Source: an uncultured Bacillota bacterium (GTDB taxonomy: Bacteria > Bacillota > Dehalobacteriia > UBA4068 > UBA4997). Taken from it: DNA of 20,885 bases. The stretch lies in NCBI GenBank assembly GCA_948907985.1, contig CAQWMM010000033.1, positions 1-20,885 of the forward strand, written 5' to 3'. The position numbers and the translations under genes were made by a program. Below are positions 1 through 6,926 of the stretch, one piece after another (position 1 is the first letter of the stretch; each line of letters begins with the position of its first letter). The notes under the pieces were generated by a model, which was given only the letters and a program-made list of their open reading frames with translations, was not told where the DNA came from and ran no database searches.

Positions 1-545
1 GGATATTCCAGCAGCCCTGTCCATTCGTCGCTGAAACTTTCTTCCTGACTGGATTCATCATGACCAAGCGCCCCCGGCAGCAGCCGAATAACAGCGTCCG
101 CCATCACCATAGCCGGCAGCTCGCCACCCGTCAGCACAAAATCACCAATAGAAAACACATCGGTGGCCAGGGCCTCTTCCACCCGATTGTCAATACCCTC
201 ATAATGACCGCAGATAAAAATGACCTGCTCGGCCCGGCTCAACTCCTTGGCGGCCTGCTGATCGAAAACCCGGCCGGCGGGGCTGGTAATCACCACCCGG
301 CAGCGCGCGGCCTCCGCCGACGTGCGCAGGTCCGCCACCGCCTCAAACAGCGGCTCCGGTTTCATCACCATACCAGCGCCGCCGCCATAAAGCTTGTCAT
401 CAGTCAGGCCATGCTTGGGGCCGGTATAATCGCGAATATTCTTAATATTAAGCTGTACAAGTTCCTTTTTCACCGCCCGCTCCACAATACTGTGTTGCAG
501 GGGGGCGAACATCTCCGGGAAAAGCGTTAAAATATCAATGCGCAT
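1..545 (-). CDS. trmD: tRNA (guanine-N1)-methyltransferase TrmD, C-terminus cut by window edge
   Basis: TrmD methylates N1 of G37 next to the anticodon, using S-adenosylmethionine, which prevents +1 frameshifting. The reading frame opens at ATG (545-543) and runs without a stop to the window edge. This gives 181 residues of a protein usually about 230-250 long, so the C-terminal domain is missing only because the window ends. The start MRIDILTLFPEMF, a glycine-rich YGGGAGMVM stretch, the knot motif ICGHYEGIDNRV and SIGDFVLTGGELPAM are all classic TrmD. Its ATG shares one base with the rimM stop (TGATG), so translation is probably coupled. It is the last visible gene of the ylxM-ffh-rpsP-khpA-rimM-trmD operon; rplS would be expected next, outside the window. 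Confidence 0.96.
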   Translation of the reverse strand, partial: MRIDILTLFPEMFAPLQHSIVERAVKKELVQLNIKNIRDYTGPKHGLTDDKLYGGGAGMVMKPEPLFEAVADLRTSAEAARCRVVITSPAGRVFDQQAAKELSRAEQVIFICGHYEGIDNRVEEALATDVFSIGDFVLTGGELPAMVMADAVIRLLPGALGHDESSQEESFSDEWTGLLEY

Positions 546-1087
546 CAGTCCAGCAAACCCTCCGGAATTTTAACCTCCATACGGCCCGCGGCCACGTCCA
601 CCCGGCAAATGCAGCTTTGCAGCGCCGGCAGCAGAATTTCCGCCGGGCTGCCCGGCTCCGGCTGTTGGTTTTTAATCACATAAACGTCGTTTGCGCCGGT
701 TTCCATAATATCGGCCAAACGGCCAAGATAACGCTCGCCCTCATAAACCTGCAAACCGATCAGCTGAAAGTGGTAATATTCCCCCTCCGGCAGCTCCGGC
801 AGGCTTTCCCGAGGCACCCGCAAATAGGTATGCAGCAGGCTTTGCGCCACATCCCGGTCGGCAATACCCTCCAGGGTCAGCAAATATAGCCCCTTATGCA
901 GGCTGGCGGCCAGAATTTTTACCCAACGCCGTTGCTTTTCCAAAAACAGTTCCGCCCCGGGGGCAAAGCGCAGTTCCGGAAAGTCAGTTAAGGCCTCCAC
1001 TTTAACCTGCCCTTTGATGCCATGCGCGCCGGTAATCTCGCCGACAATAATCATATCGTCCGGAAAAAATTGGTGTTTTGCACTCAT
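545..1087 (-). CDS. rimM: Ribosome maturation factor RimM
   Basis: RimM binds the 30S subunit through S19 and assists maturation of the 16S 3' domain. The 180-residue length is normal for the family. The N-terminal RimM domain is recognised by the motif VGEITGAHGIKGQVKV near residues 15-30, followed by a C-terminal PRC-barrel domain (about 100-175) with a YYHFQLIGLQVY stretch. The start is supported by GGGAG eight bases before the ATG. Its TGA stop overlaps the trmD ATG. It lies about 146 bases downstream of khpA, the longest gap in the operon, and that gap contains a GC-rich hairpin. Identification rests on both motifs and the canonical neighbours. Confidence 0.95.
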   Translation of the reverse strand: MSAKHQFFPDDMIIVGEITGAHGIKGQVKVEALTDFPELRFAPGAELFLEKQRRWVKILAASLHKGLYLLTLEGIADRDVAQSLLHTYLRVPRESLPELPEGEYYHFQLIGLQVYEGERYLGRLADIMETGANDVYVIKNQQPEPGSPAEILLPALQSCICRVDVAAGRMEVKIPEGLLD

Positions 1088-1121
1088 AAAATTGCTCCCA
1101 ATTGTTTTATATATAAAATTA

Positions 1122-1145
1122 GGGGAGGCCGCAAGCGAACTCCCC
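1122..1145 (-). terminator. GC hairpin between khpA and rimM, possible attenuator
   Basis: The arms GGGGAG (1122-1127) and CTCCCC (1140-1145) enclose a 12-base loop. On the minus strand the hairpin is followed by TAATTTT, a weak U tract. It sits in the middle of the 146-base khpA-rimM gap, where no gene is visible. It may reduce read-through or act as an RNA processing site. The stem is short (6 bp), so function is uncertain. Confidence 0.35.
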
Positions 1146-1233
1146 CTTTTGATTACGTCCCAAACAATAACGCTTCGGGCCTAGAACAAACCCCGCGTTG
1201 CTTCGTCAAAAACCAGGGCTGCCGGTATAACCA

Positions 1234-1464
1234 TCAGACGATGTCCAGGTTAGCCTTTTTGCCCTCGGTGCTGGCTGCCGCTTTCAAAACGATACGCATA
1301 GCCTTAGCGATACGTCCCTGTTTACCGATAACCTTGCCCATGTCGTCCTTGGCGGTGTGCAGTTCCAGATTAACGACGTTATCCTCCTGCACAACCTCCA
1401 GAACCTCGACTTCATCCGGCTTGGTTACCAGTGATTTAGCCATGTGTTCAACCAGTTCCTTCAT
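1234..1464 (-). CDS. khpA: KH-domain RNA-binding protein KhpA (YlqC family)
   Basis: This is a small single-KH-domain RNA-binding protein of 76 residues. In Firmicutes KhpA pairs with KhpB/Jag and affects cell elongation and RNA fate. The KH signature GKVIGKQGR, with its GXXG loop (GKQG), is clear near residues 42-50. A longer reading from 1476 adds four residues, but the AAGGGAG ribosome site abuts that ATG directly. The ATG at 1464 lies 12 bases downstream and gives the usual family start MKELVEHMAKSLV, so it was chosen. It is located between rpsP and rimM, exactly as in other Bacillota. Confidence 0.92.
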   Translation of the reverse strand: MKELVEHMAKSLVTKPDEVEVLEVVQEDNVVNLELHTAKDDMGKVIGKQGRIAKAMRIVLKAAASTEGKKANLDIV

Positions 1465-1491
1465 TAAAAAACTCATCTCCCTTTTTGCAGA

Positions 1492-1749
1492 CTATTTGCT
1501 GCGTTTAGCCCAAATGCCGGTGGTTTTCAAAAGCTGCTTAACTGTTTCTGATGGTTCAGCGCCAGTCTTCAGCCATTTCAAAGCCTTTTCCTCGTCAATC
1601 TTGATTTCTGTAGGCTCAGAGATGGGATTATAATAGCCAATTTCCTCAATAAAGCGACCGTCGCGCGGGCTGCGAGCGTCGGCCACCACTACACGATAGA
1701 ACGGAGCTTTTTTTGCGCCCATGCGGCGCAGACGAATTTTGGTTGCCAT
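1492..1749 (-). CDS. rpsP: 30S ribosomal protein bS16
   Basis: bS16 is a primary assembly protein of the 30S subunit. The 85 residues match the usual length. The sequence begins MATKIRLRRMGAKKAPFYR and contains RSPRDGRFIEEIGYYNP, both diagnostic for S16. A strong ribosome site, AGGAGGTG, precedes the ATG by seven bases. It lies 49 bases after ffh and 27 bases before khpA in the same operon. Confidence 0.98.
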   Translation of the reverse strand: MATKIRLRRMGAKKAPFYRVVVADARSPRDGRFIEEIGYYNPISEPTEIKIDEEKALKWLKTGAEPSETVKQLLKTTGIWAKRSK

Positions 1750-1798
1750 GAAGTTTCACCTCCTATACTGCTTGAATTGATATATAATAAACAAATTG

Positions 1799-3220
1799 TT
1801 ATCTACCCAAAAGTTTGGAGAACATACTGCTCATCCCGCCGCCGCGGTTGCCGCCGGATTTGCCGCTTTTTTTGCCCTTGTTCTTCTTATTTCGCGGCTT
1901 GTGTATCCGCTCCTGTTTAAGCATACCGGATTCCGTAAGTTTTTTCATCATCTTTTTGGTATCCTCAAACTGCTTAAGCAAGCGGTTCACCTGCTGAACC
2001 TGCACGCCGCTGCCCCGGGCCACGCGCTGTTTGCGCGAGGCGTTGAGAATAGACGGGTCCTGCCGCTCTGCCGGCGTCATGGAAAGCACAATGGATTCCA
2101 CCTTGCGGATCTCCCGCTCGTCAATCTCCAAATCGCGGATTTGTTTGCCAATCCCCGGGATCATGGCCAACATATCTTTCATGCCGCCCATTTTGCGCAG
2201 CTGCTCCATCTGATCCAGAAAATCGTCCAGAGTGAAGGTGGCGTTGCGCATCTTATCTTCCAGCTCTTTGGCTTTCTGGTCGTCAACTTCCGCCTGCACC
2301 TTTTCAATCAGCGTCAGAACATCGCCCATACCCAAAATGCGCGAGGCCATTCTATCAGGATAAAACGGTTCCATAGCGTCCAGCTTTTCGCCCATACCCA
2401 CAAACTTAATCGGTTTGCCGGTAACCGCTTTGGCGGAAAGAGCCGCGCCGCCCCGAGTGTCGCCGTCCATCTTGGTCAGCACCAGGCCGTCGATTTCCAG
2501 CTCGGCGTTAAAGGTTTCCGCCACCTTAACCGCATCCTGGCCGGCCATCGCGTCCACAACCAGCAAAATTTCGTGCGGCTGAACAGTGGCCTTGATATCT
2601 TTCAGCTCCTGCATCAGCGCTTCGTCGATATGCAGACGGCCGGCGGTATCAATCAAAATTAAATCATTGCCATTGGCTTTGGCGTGCTCCACGCCCTGGC
2701 GGGCAATTTCCACCGGGCTGATTTTATCCCCCAGCGAGAACACCGGAATCCCCGTCTGTTCGCCCAAAACCTCCAGCTGTTTGATAGCGGCCGGGCGGTA
2801 AATGTCGCCGGCCACCAACAAAGGGCGTTTGTGCTGCTTTTTAAAAAGCAGCGCCAGCTTGGCGGCCGAAGTGGTTTTGCCGCTGCCCTGCAAACCGGCC
2901 ATCATCACGATAGTGGGCGGCTTGGGCTGCATATTGATCTTGGCCTGCTCGCTGCCCATCAGGGCGGTAAGCTCTTCCTGCACGATCTTGATAACCTGCT
3001 GACCAGGGGTTAAGCTGGCTAAAATATCCGCCCCCAGGGCGCGCTCTTTAACCGACGCTACAAAATCCTTAACCACCTTGTAGCTGACGTCAGCTTCCAG
3101 CAGGGCCATCCGCACCGTGCGCATGGCTTCATTAATATCCGCCTCGGTCAGCTTGCCTTTGCCGGTCAGTTTTTTAAAAGTTTCCTGTAATTTATCAGCC
3201 AGGCTGCTAAACACTGCCAC
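1799..3220 (-). CDS. ffh: Signal recognition particle GTPase Ffh
   Basis: Ffh is the protein subunit of the signal recognition particle. It binds signal sequences of nascent membrane and secreted proteins with 4.5S/6S RNA and docks to FtsY. The 473 residues show an N-terminal helical domain (1-90), then a GTPase domain with P-loop GLQGSGKTT (109-117), DTAGR (191-195) and TKMDGD (249-254). The methionine-rich M domain follows (from about 325), with the RNA-binding motif SRKQRVARGSG (395-405). The C-terminal tail is basic and glycine-rich. The start codon is GTG at 3220, preceded by a GGGGGG ribosome site at seven bases. It follows ylxM by 18 bases. Confidence 0.98.
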   Translation of the reverse strand: MAVFSSLADKLQETFKKLTGKGKLTEADINEAMRTVRMALLEADVSYKVVKDFVASVKERALGADILASLTPGQQVIKIVQEELTALMGSEQAKINMQPKPPTIVMMAGLQGSGKTTSAAKLALLFKKQHKRPLLVAGDIYRPAAIKQLEVLGEQTGIPVFSLGDKISPVEIARQGVEHAKANGNDLILIDTAGRLHIDEALMQELKDIKATVQPHEILLVVDAMAGQDAVKVAETFNAELEIDGLVLTKMDGDTRGGAALSAKAVTGKPIKFVGMGEKLDAMEPFYPDRMASRILGMGDVLTLIEKVQAEVDDQKAKELEDKMRNATFTLDDFLDQMEQLRKMGGMKDMLAMIPGIGKQIRDLEIDEREIRKVESIVLSMTPAERQDPSILNASRKQRVARGSGVQVQQVNRLLKQFEDTKKMMKKLTESGMLKQERIHKPRNKKNKGKKSGKSGGNRGGGMSSMFSKLLGR

Positions 3221-3238
3221 GATGCAGCCCCCCTTCCG

Positions 3239-3601
3239 CTATTTTTCTGCCGTCTGCCCGGCCAGCCCGATTATTTTGCCCAGACGGCGGCGGACCTCCG
3301 CCACCTGACGCCAATCGGCCTGGCTTTCAGCCTGCGCCAAAAGCTGCAACAATTCGCGCTCCTGCTCGCTGCGCTTAATCAAGCCCAGTTTTTCCTCATA
3401 GTTAATCAACAGCGCCTCGCTCCGCCTGATTGCGTCAAAAACCGCCTGCCGGCTAACCCCTTGCCAGGCGGCAATCTCACCCAAGGAATAATCCTCATTA
3501 TAGGTAAGCGCCAACGCCTGCTGCTGTTTATCTGTAAGCAGGCCGCCATAAACATCAAATAATAACAATTTATAACCCAGCTTATCCATAAACAGCCCCA
3601 T
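3239..3601 (-). CDS. ylxM: YlxM/p13-like DNA-binding protein, SRP-associated
   Basis: YlxM proteins are small helix-turn-helix proteins resembling sigma-70 region 4. They are almost always encoded just before ffh and in streptococci modulate SRP GTPase activity. The 120-residue product has the typical stretch YSLGEIAAWQGVSRQAVFDAIRR (recognition helix near 50-60), preceded by LLTDKQQQALALTYNEDYS. The C-terminal part is charged and helical. Two starts are possible: ATG at 3601, or an in-frame ATG four codons later with GGGG just upstream. The longer form is given and the start is not certain. It is the first gene of the ffh operon and lies just downstream of the strong promoter at 3652-3680. 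Confidence 0.9.
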   Translation of the reverse strand: MGLFMDKLGYKLLLFDVYGGLLTDKQQQALALTYNEDYSLGEIAAWQGVSRQAVFDAIRRSEALLINYEEKLGLIKRSEQERELLQLLAQAESQADWRQVAEVRRRLGKIIGLAGQTAEK

Positions 3602-3631
3602 TCAAGCTTATATCCGACAGCGCAAAAAACA

Positions 3632-3684
3632 AAGCTTAACACCGCCTGTTTATTATACAACAAGAAAACTGCGGTGTCAAGCTT
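3632..3684 (-). terminator. Inverted repeat enclosing the promoter; probable terminator of the CmpB-like gene
   Basis: The arms AAGCTTAACACCGC (3632-3645) and GCGGTGTCAAGCTT (3671-3684) are 14-base reverse complements with one mismatch, around a 25-base loop. On the minus strand the hairpin is followed by TGTTTTTT (3624-3631), the form of an intrinsic terminator for the gene ending at 3724. On the plus strand it is also followed by TTTTTT. The loop and arms contain the ylxM-operon promoter. The termination role is inferred from shape. Confidence 0.6.
3652..3680 (-). promoter_or_regulatory. Consensus sigma-A promoter of the ylxM-ffh operon
   Basis: On the minus strand, TTGACA (3680-3675) and TATAAT (3657-3652) are separated by exactly 17 bases (3658-3674), a perfect consensus match. 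Transcription would start about 45 bases upstream of ylxM. The -35 hexamer overlaps one arm of an inverted repeat, and the other arm lies just after the -10. Confidence 0.88.
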
Positions 3685-3723
3685 TTTTACTTGATATTAA
3701 ATTTTTTTTATTAAAATTCTTTA

Positions 3724-4158
3724 TTAAAATTTTTCAAGCGCCGGGCGCAGCCAGCGCGCCAGCCTTAACAGCAGCCAAACCAGCCCCATCCAGACAGCCG
3801 CGAATGGCAAACAAATCTGGCCGTAAAAATTAAACGGCAACAAGGAATAATCCCAGATAGCCAAACCCAGCCAGCAGTTAAAAAACAAACCGAAGAGCAG
3901 TTCCACCGCCGTAATCAACAGCCCGCCCAACCAGGCCTTATGCCAGTCGCCACAGCCCGGCAGCCGCATATCCAGATAGTTTACGCCCACAAAACACAGG
4001 CCGCCGGCCAAAAGCATTGACCAATGAGTATAACCGCGCCAGCCAATTTCCAAAAGGCCGTAACCCAGCGCGCCGCCGAAAAACAGCAGTGTTTGGCCAA
4101 AGGCCGGCGTTGCCGCCCAAAACAAATTACTCTCCAGCCGCCAGACATTCTGCCTCAT
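3724..4158 (-). CDS. Small integral membrane protein, CmpB-like putative ABC-transporter type IV family
   Basis: A 144-residue, strongly hydrophobic protein with about four membrane segments (roughly 22-40, 45-60, 75-100 and 115-135). The features GYGLLEIGWRGYTHW, then W-D-Y...PFNFYGQICLPFAAVW, match the family named putative ABC-transporter type IV (ABC_trans_CmpB). That family is common in Clostridia and has no established function. The start is supported by GGAGG eight bases before the ATG. It lies 75 bases downstream of the aldehyde dehydrogenase and ends before a terminator-like hairpin at 3632-3684, so it could be the last gene of that transcript. No ATPase partner is adjacent, and transport activity should not be assumed. 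Confidence 0.65.
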   Translation of the reverse strand: MRQNVWRLESNLFWAATPAFGQTLLFFGGALGYGLLEIGWRGYTHWSMLLAGGLCFVGVNYLDMRLPGCGDWHKAWLGGLLITAVELLFGLFFNCWLGLAIWDYSLLPFNFYGQICLPFAAVWMGLVWLLLRLARWLRPALEKF

Positions 4159-4232
4159 TTTGCGCCCCCTCCAGACGAAGATTTTACCAAAGCTTATTAT
4201 TAGCCAAATCGGGGGAATTATTGGCGGATATT

Positions 4233-5663
4233 TTAGATTTTTTTGGCAAAAACACCCAGTTTAAACATCTGTTTAAGTTTTTGCAGCTTGGCTTCGGTGT
4301 AGGGCGGCTGACGCAAAGCGTTAGCCGGAGAACGCCCCTTGAAAATTGCCTTAGCCGACGAAAATTCCTGAAAACCCGCGTCGCCATGATAACGACCGAA
4401 ACCGCTGGCGCCCAGGCCGCCGAAAGGCAGCCCGGGGTGCAGAGTTTGCGTAAGTATATCGTTCACGCAAACGCCGCCGCAGCGCACCTGCGTACAGACG
4501 CGATTAATATTCTCCTCCGCATTGTCAAAAAGATAGCAGGCCAGCGGCTCCGGCCGGCTGTTGATAAAGCGGATGGCGTTGCCCAGCTTATCATAGGTCA
4601 GCACCGGCAAAATCGGGCCGAAAATTTCTTCCTGCATCACCGCGCTGTCCAGGTTGACGCCGCTCAAAATGGTGGGCGCAATTTTCAACTCCTCGGCGTT
4701 GCTCTGGCCGCCGAAAACCAGGCTGCCGGTGTTGCGGTACGGCTCAATATAGCCAAGCAGGCGGTCAAAATGCTGCCGGTTGATGATTTTACCATAATCC
4801 GGCGACTGCATCGGCTCCTGACCATACATTTCACGCATGGCAAACACCAGCGAGGAAATAAAAGCGTCCTTTTGCTCCTCCCCAACCAACACATAATCCG
4901 GGGCCACGCAGGTTTGGCCACAGTTAAGCAGCTTGGCCCAGATTATATTATGCGCCGCTTTGTAGATATTGGCCGCCGGGCTGACAATACAGGGCGATTT
5001 ACCCCCCAGTTCCAGCGTAACCGAGGTCAGATTAGCCGCCGCCGCTTTCATAACTTTGCGCCCAACCTGCGGGCTGCCAGTGAAGAAGATATGATCAAAC
5101 GGCGCCTCGGCCAAAGCCTGCGCCACATCGGCGCCCCCGTTAACCACCCGGACATATTCCGGCTTAAAGGTGCTGTTCAGCATTTCCTCCAACACCTGGG
5201 CGGTGGCCGGGGCCAACTCCGAGGGCTTAACCACACAGCAGTTGCCGGCTACAATGGCCGAAATCAGCGGAATAATCGTCAGCTGCACAGGGTAGTTCCA
5301 AGGCGCAATAATCAGCACGCACCCTTTAGGAGTATAACTGACCTTAGCCGCGCCATGGATCGTCAGTTTGTTGGGCAGCAGAGATTTTTCTTTCATCCAA
5401 AGGCCGCCCTTTTTAAAGACGTATTCCATTTCCTGATATATTGGGATAATTTCCGTCGTATAGGCCTCATATTCGGATTTGCCCAAATCCTGACGCAGAG
5501 CCTCCAGCAAAGGCTGTTCATAACTTTGCAGCGCATTATGCAGATCGGCCAGCATATTGGTACGCAGCCCCCTGCCCCGCAGATAATGCGTTGTGTAGCC
5601 GTTCAAAAAAAATTCTCTCTGCATCTGCAAAAGCTCGGCAATTTCCGCTTTATTCATATTCAA
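4233..5663 (-). CDS. Class 3 aldehyde dehydrogenase, NAD(P)-dependent
   Basis: Oxidises aldehydes to carboxylic acids with NAD(P)+; the substrate is not predictable from the sequence. The 476 residues resemble ALDH3-type enzymes (YwdH-like), which are shorter at the N-terminus than the ALDH1/2 class. Catalytic residues are all present: N123 in APWNYP, general base E218 in TLELGGKSP, and nucleophile C252 in NCGQTCVAPDY. The EEIFGPILPVL motif and the C-terminal PFGGLGASGFGRYHG are also typical. The start ATG follows a GGGAGAG ribosome site. An in-frame second ATG is two codons on, so the exact start is slightly uncertain. It is transcribed from a promoter at 5693-5721, divergent from the HD-domain gene. 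It may detoxify aldehydes. Confidence 0.95.
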   Translation of the reverse strand: MNMNKAEIAELLQMQREFFLNGYTTHYLRGRGLRTNMLADLHNALQSYEQPLLEALRQDLGKSEYEAYTTEIIPIYQEMEYVFKKGGLWMKEKSLLPNKLTIHGAAKVSYTPKGCVLIIAPWNYPVQLTIIPLISAIVAGNCCVVKPSELAPATAQVLEEMLNSTFKPEYVRVVNGGADVAQALAEAPFDHIFFTGSPQVGRKVMKAAAANLTSVTLELGGKSPCIVSPAANIYKAAHNIIWAKLLNCGQTCVAPDYVLVGEEQKDAFISSLVFAMREMYGQEPMQSPDYGKIINRQHFDRLLGYIEPYRNTGSLVFGGQSNAEELKIAPTILSGVNLDSAVMQEEIFGPILPVLTYDKLGNAIRFINSRPEPLACYLFDNAEENINRVCTQVRCGGVCVNDILTQTLHPGLPFGGLGASGFGRYHGDAGFQEFSSAKAIFKGRSPANALRQPPYTEAKLQKLKQMFKLGVFAKKI

Positions 5664-5692
5664 ACTCTCCCTTGTGTAAAATACTATTCTAT

Positions 5693-5721
5693 ATTATAAT
5701 AGAAAAGATTAATAAAATCAA
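5693..5721 (-). promoter_or_regulatory. Promoter of the aldehyde dehydrogenase gene
   Basis: On the minus strand, TTGATT (5721-5716) and TATAAT (5698-5693) are separated by 17 bases, within an AT-rich intergenic stretch, about 30 bases before the ATG. A GAACA-4-TGTTC dyad (5734-5747) lies 12 bases upstream of the -35 and might be a regulator site. Confidence 0.7.
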
Positions 5722-5817
5722 TATTTTTATCCGGAACAAAAATGTTCATCTCCAGACGTTTTTTTAATTGTACACCAACTTTATTAAATTTTATTAAACA
5801 GCCCGCTAATTTTACGG

Positions 5818-5846
5818 TTGCAGATTAAAGCAAAACGTTGTATAAT
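5818..5846 (+). promoter_or_regulatory. Promoter of the HD-domain protein gene
   Basis: TTGCAG (5818-5823) and TATAAT (5841-5846) are spaced by 17 bases, with the ribosome site AGGAGG (5873-5878) and ATG (5888) following. It is divergent from the aldehyde dehydrogenase promoter; the -35 boxes lie about 97 bases apart. Confidence 0.78.
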
Positions 5847-5887
5847 TATACCTGTAAATTCTTTGTATAAACAGGAGGTTTTTCAAT

Positions 5888-6460
5888 ATGGAAAAACTGG
5901 CAAGAGCAGACGCCTGGGAGCTGCTGACCAAATATACCAAAGGCGAGGCGCTGCAAAAGCACGCCCTGGCAGTGGAAGCAGTTATGGCGCATTTTGGCCG
6001 TCTAAACGGCGAAGACGCCGAGGTTTGGGGCGTGGCCGGGCTGCTGCATGATTTGGATTATGAACAATTTCCGCAGGAACACTGCCACAAATCCGAAGAG
6101 ATTATGCGCGAGCACGGCGTCGACGAGTTCTACATCCGCGCCATGAACTGCCATGGCTGGGGGCTCTGCACCGACGTTAAGCCTGAAAGCAAGCTGGAAA
6201 AAACCCTTTACACCGTGGACGAGCTGTGCGGGCTGATTAACGCCGCCTGCCTGATGCGCCCCTCTAAAAGCGTGTTAGACATCGAGGTAAAATCCGTTAA
6301 AAAGAAGTTTAAGGATAAAGCCTTTGCCGCCGGCGTTAACCGCGAAGTTATCCGTCAGGGCTGCGAGCTGCTGGGCATGGAGCTGGACGACGTAATCCGC
6401 GAAACCATTGCCGGTATGCGGGAACAGGCCGAGGCCATCGGCTTAAAAGGTAATCTTTAA
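5888..6460 (+). CDS. HD/HDIG-domain metal-dependent phosphohydrolase
   Basis: A cytoplasmic 190-residue protein of the HD superfamily, whose members hydrolyse phosphate esters, often of nucleotides, using one or two metal ions. Likely metal ligands are H25, the H54-D55 pair in LLHDLDYE, the HCH motif (65-67), H89 and D111 in TVDEL. The region after residue 110 is all-helical. It is typical of stand-alone HD hydrolases widespread in Clostridia. The substrate is unknown, and it lacks the GYP signature of cyclic-di-GMP phosphodiesterases. The start is well supported by AGGAGG nine bases before the ATG and its own promoter. It is followed 80 bases later by the sigma-like gene. Confidence 0.85.
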   Translation: MEKLARADAWELLTKYTKGEALQKHALAVEAVMAHFGRLNGEDAEVWGVAGLLHDLDYEQFPQEHCHKSEEIMREHGVDEFYIRAMNCHGWGLCTDVKPESKLEKTLYTVDELCGLINAACLMRPSKSVLDIEVKSVKKKFKDKAFAAGVNREVIRQGCELLGMELDDVIRETIAGMREQAEAIGLKGNL

Positions 6461-6494
6461 ACAGCGAACCGCTTATTTTTTCAGCCAAACGACA

Positions 6495-6500
6495 TATAAT
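6495..6500 (+). promoter_or_regulatory. Possible -10 element before the sigma-region-2-like gene
   Basis: TATAAT lies 41 bases before the ATG, but the hexamer 17 bases upstream (CTTATT) is a poor -35. The small gene may have its own weak promoter or be read through from the HD gene. Between the two genes, AGCG-AAC-CGCT followed by TATTTTTT is at most a weak terminator. Confidence 0.4.
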
Positions 6501-6540
6501 ATTATCCGACAAAATATTTTTCAGTGAAAGGAAGTTTTAC

Positions 6541-6849
6541 ATGAACCCCAGACGCGATCGTATCAGCAAATTATTAACATCAAACTTTTCTCTGCATGAA
6601 CTGTTCAAAATTTTATTAAACAAGAAAAACCTGCTCACCGACGCCAATTTAGAACTTTTGGAAAAGTCAGTCCAAAAATTCGAGGGCAAGGGCGTCAGCA
6701 AAAGCGATTTAATGGATATTGGCACAATCGGCCTGCTGAAAGCTATTCAGCGTTTTGACGAAAACCAAGGTCAATCTCTGGAAAGTTACGCCGAGGAGTG
6801 TATCGGCCGCGAGGTGCAGGAGTTTTTCCAGCAGGAGTTGGCCGAATAA
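6541..6849 (+). CDS. Small protein resembling sigma-70 region 2 only
   Basis: A 102-residue protein. Residues from about 33 to 97 follow the layout of region 2 of sigma-70 family factors: LTDANLELLEKSV, then KSDLMDIGTIGLLKAIQRFDENQGQSLESYAEECIGREVQEFF. The DLxDIGTIGLLKAIQRFD core is very close to the sporulation/flagellar branch of sigma factors (SigE/F/G/K-like). The usual charged region 2.4 helix that reads the -10 box is absent or truncated, and there is no region 3 or 4. It has a good AAAGGAAG ribosome site and ends just before a strong terminator, so it looks like an intact small gene rather than a frameshifted remnant. Possible roles are a core-RNA-polymerase-binding modulator, an anti-anti-sigma-like decoy or a decaying sigma gene. 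These are inferences. Confidence 0.6.
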   Translation: MNPRRDRISKLLTSNFSLHELFKILLNKKNLLTDANLELLEKSVQKFEGKGVSKSDLMDIGTIGLLKAIQRFDENQGQSLESYAEECIGREVQEFFQQELAE

Positions 6850-6875
6850 TTTAATTAAAGCTAATTAACAGTCAA

Positions 6876-6908
6876 ACCGGTCGCTCAAACAAAAGCGACC
6901 GGTTTTTT
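6876..6908 (+). terminator. Strong intrinsic terminator, probably bidirectional
   Basis: ACCGGTCGCT (6876-6885) pairs perfectly with AGCGACCGGT (6894-6903) around an 8-base loop, followed by TTTTTT on the plus strand (6903-6908). It lies 27 bases after the sigma-like gene and between convergent genes. On the minus strand the tail is only TTTGACTG, so termination of the transporter gene is less certain. Confidence 0.93.
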
Positions 6909-6926
6909 ATTCTCAAATTAATATTC

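Noticed and set aside
4017..5699. A 560-codon open frame on the plus strand
   Set aside because: It runs antisense to the clear aldehyde dehydrogenase and CmpB-like genes, has low-complexity Arg/Gln/Ala-rich content, and no ribosome site. It is a by-product of codon bias.
5734..5747. GAACA-AAAA-TGTTC dyad as a LexA (SOS) box
   Set aside because: The Firmicute LexA box has GAAC and GTTC spaced by four bases; here the spacing is six. No SOS gene is adjacent.
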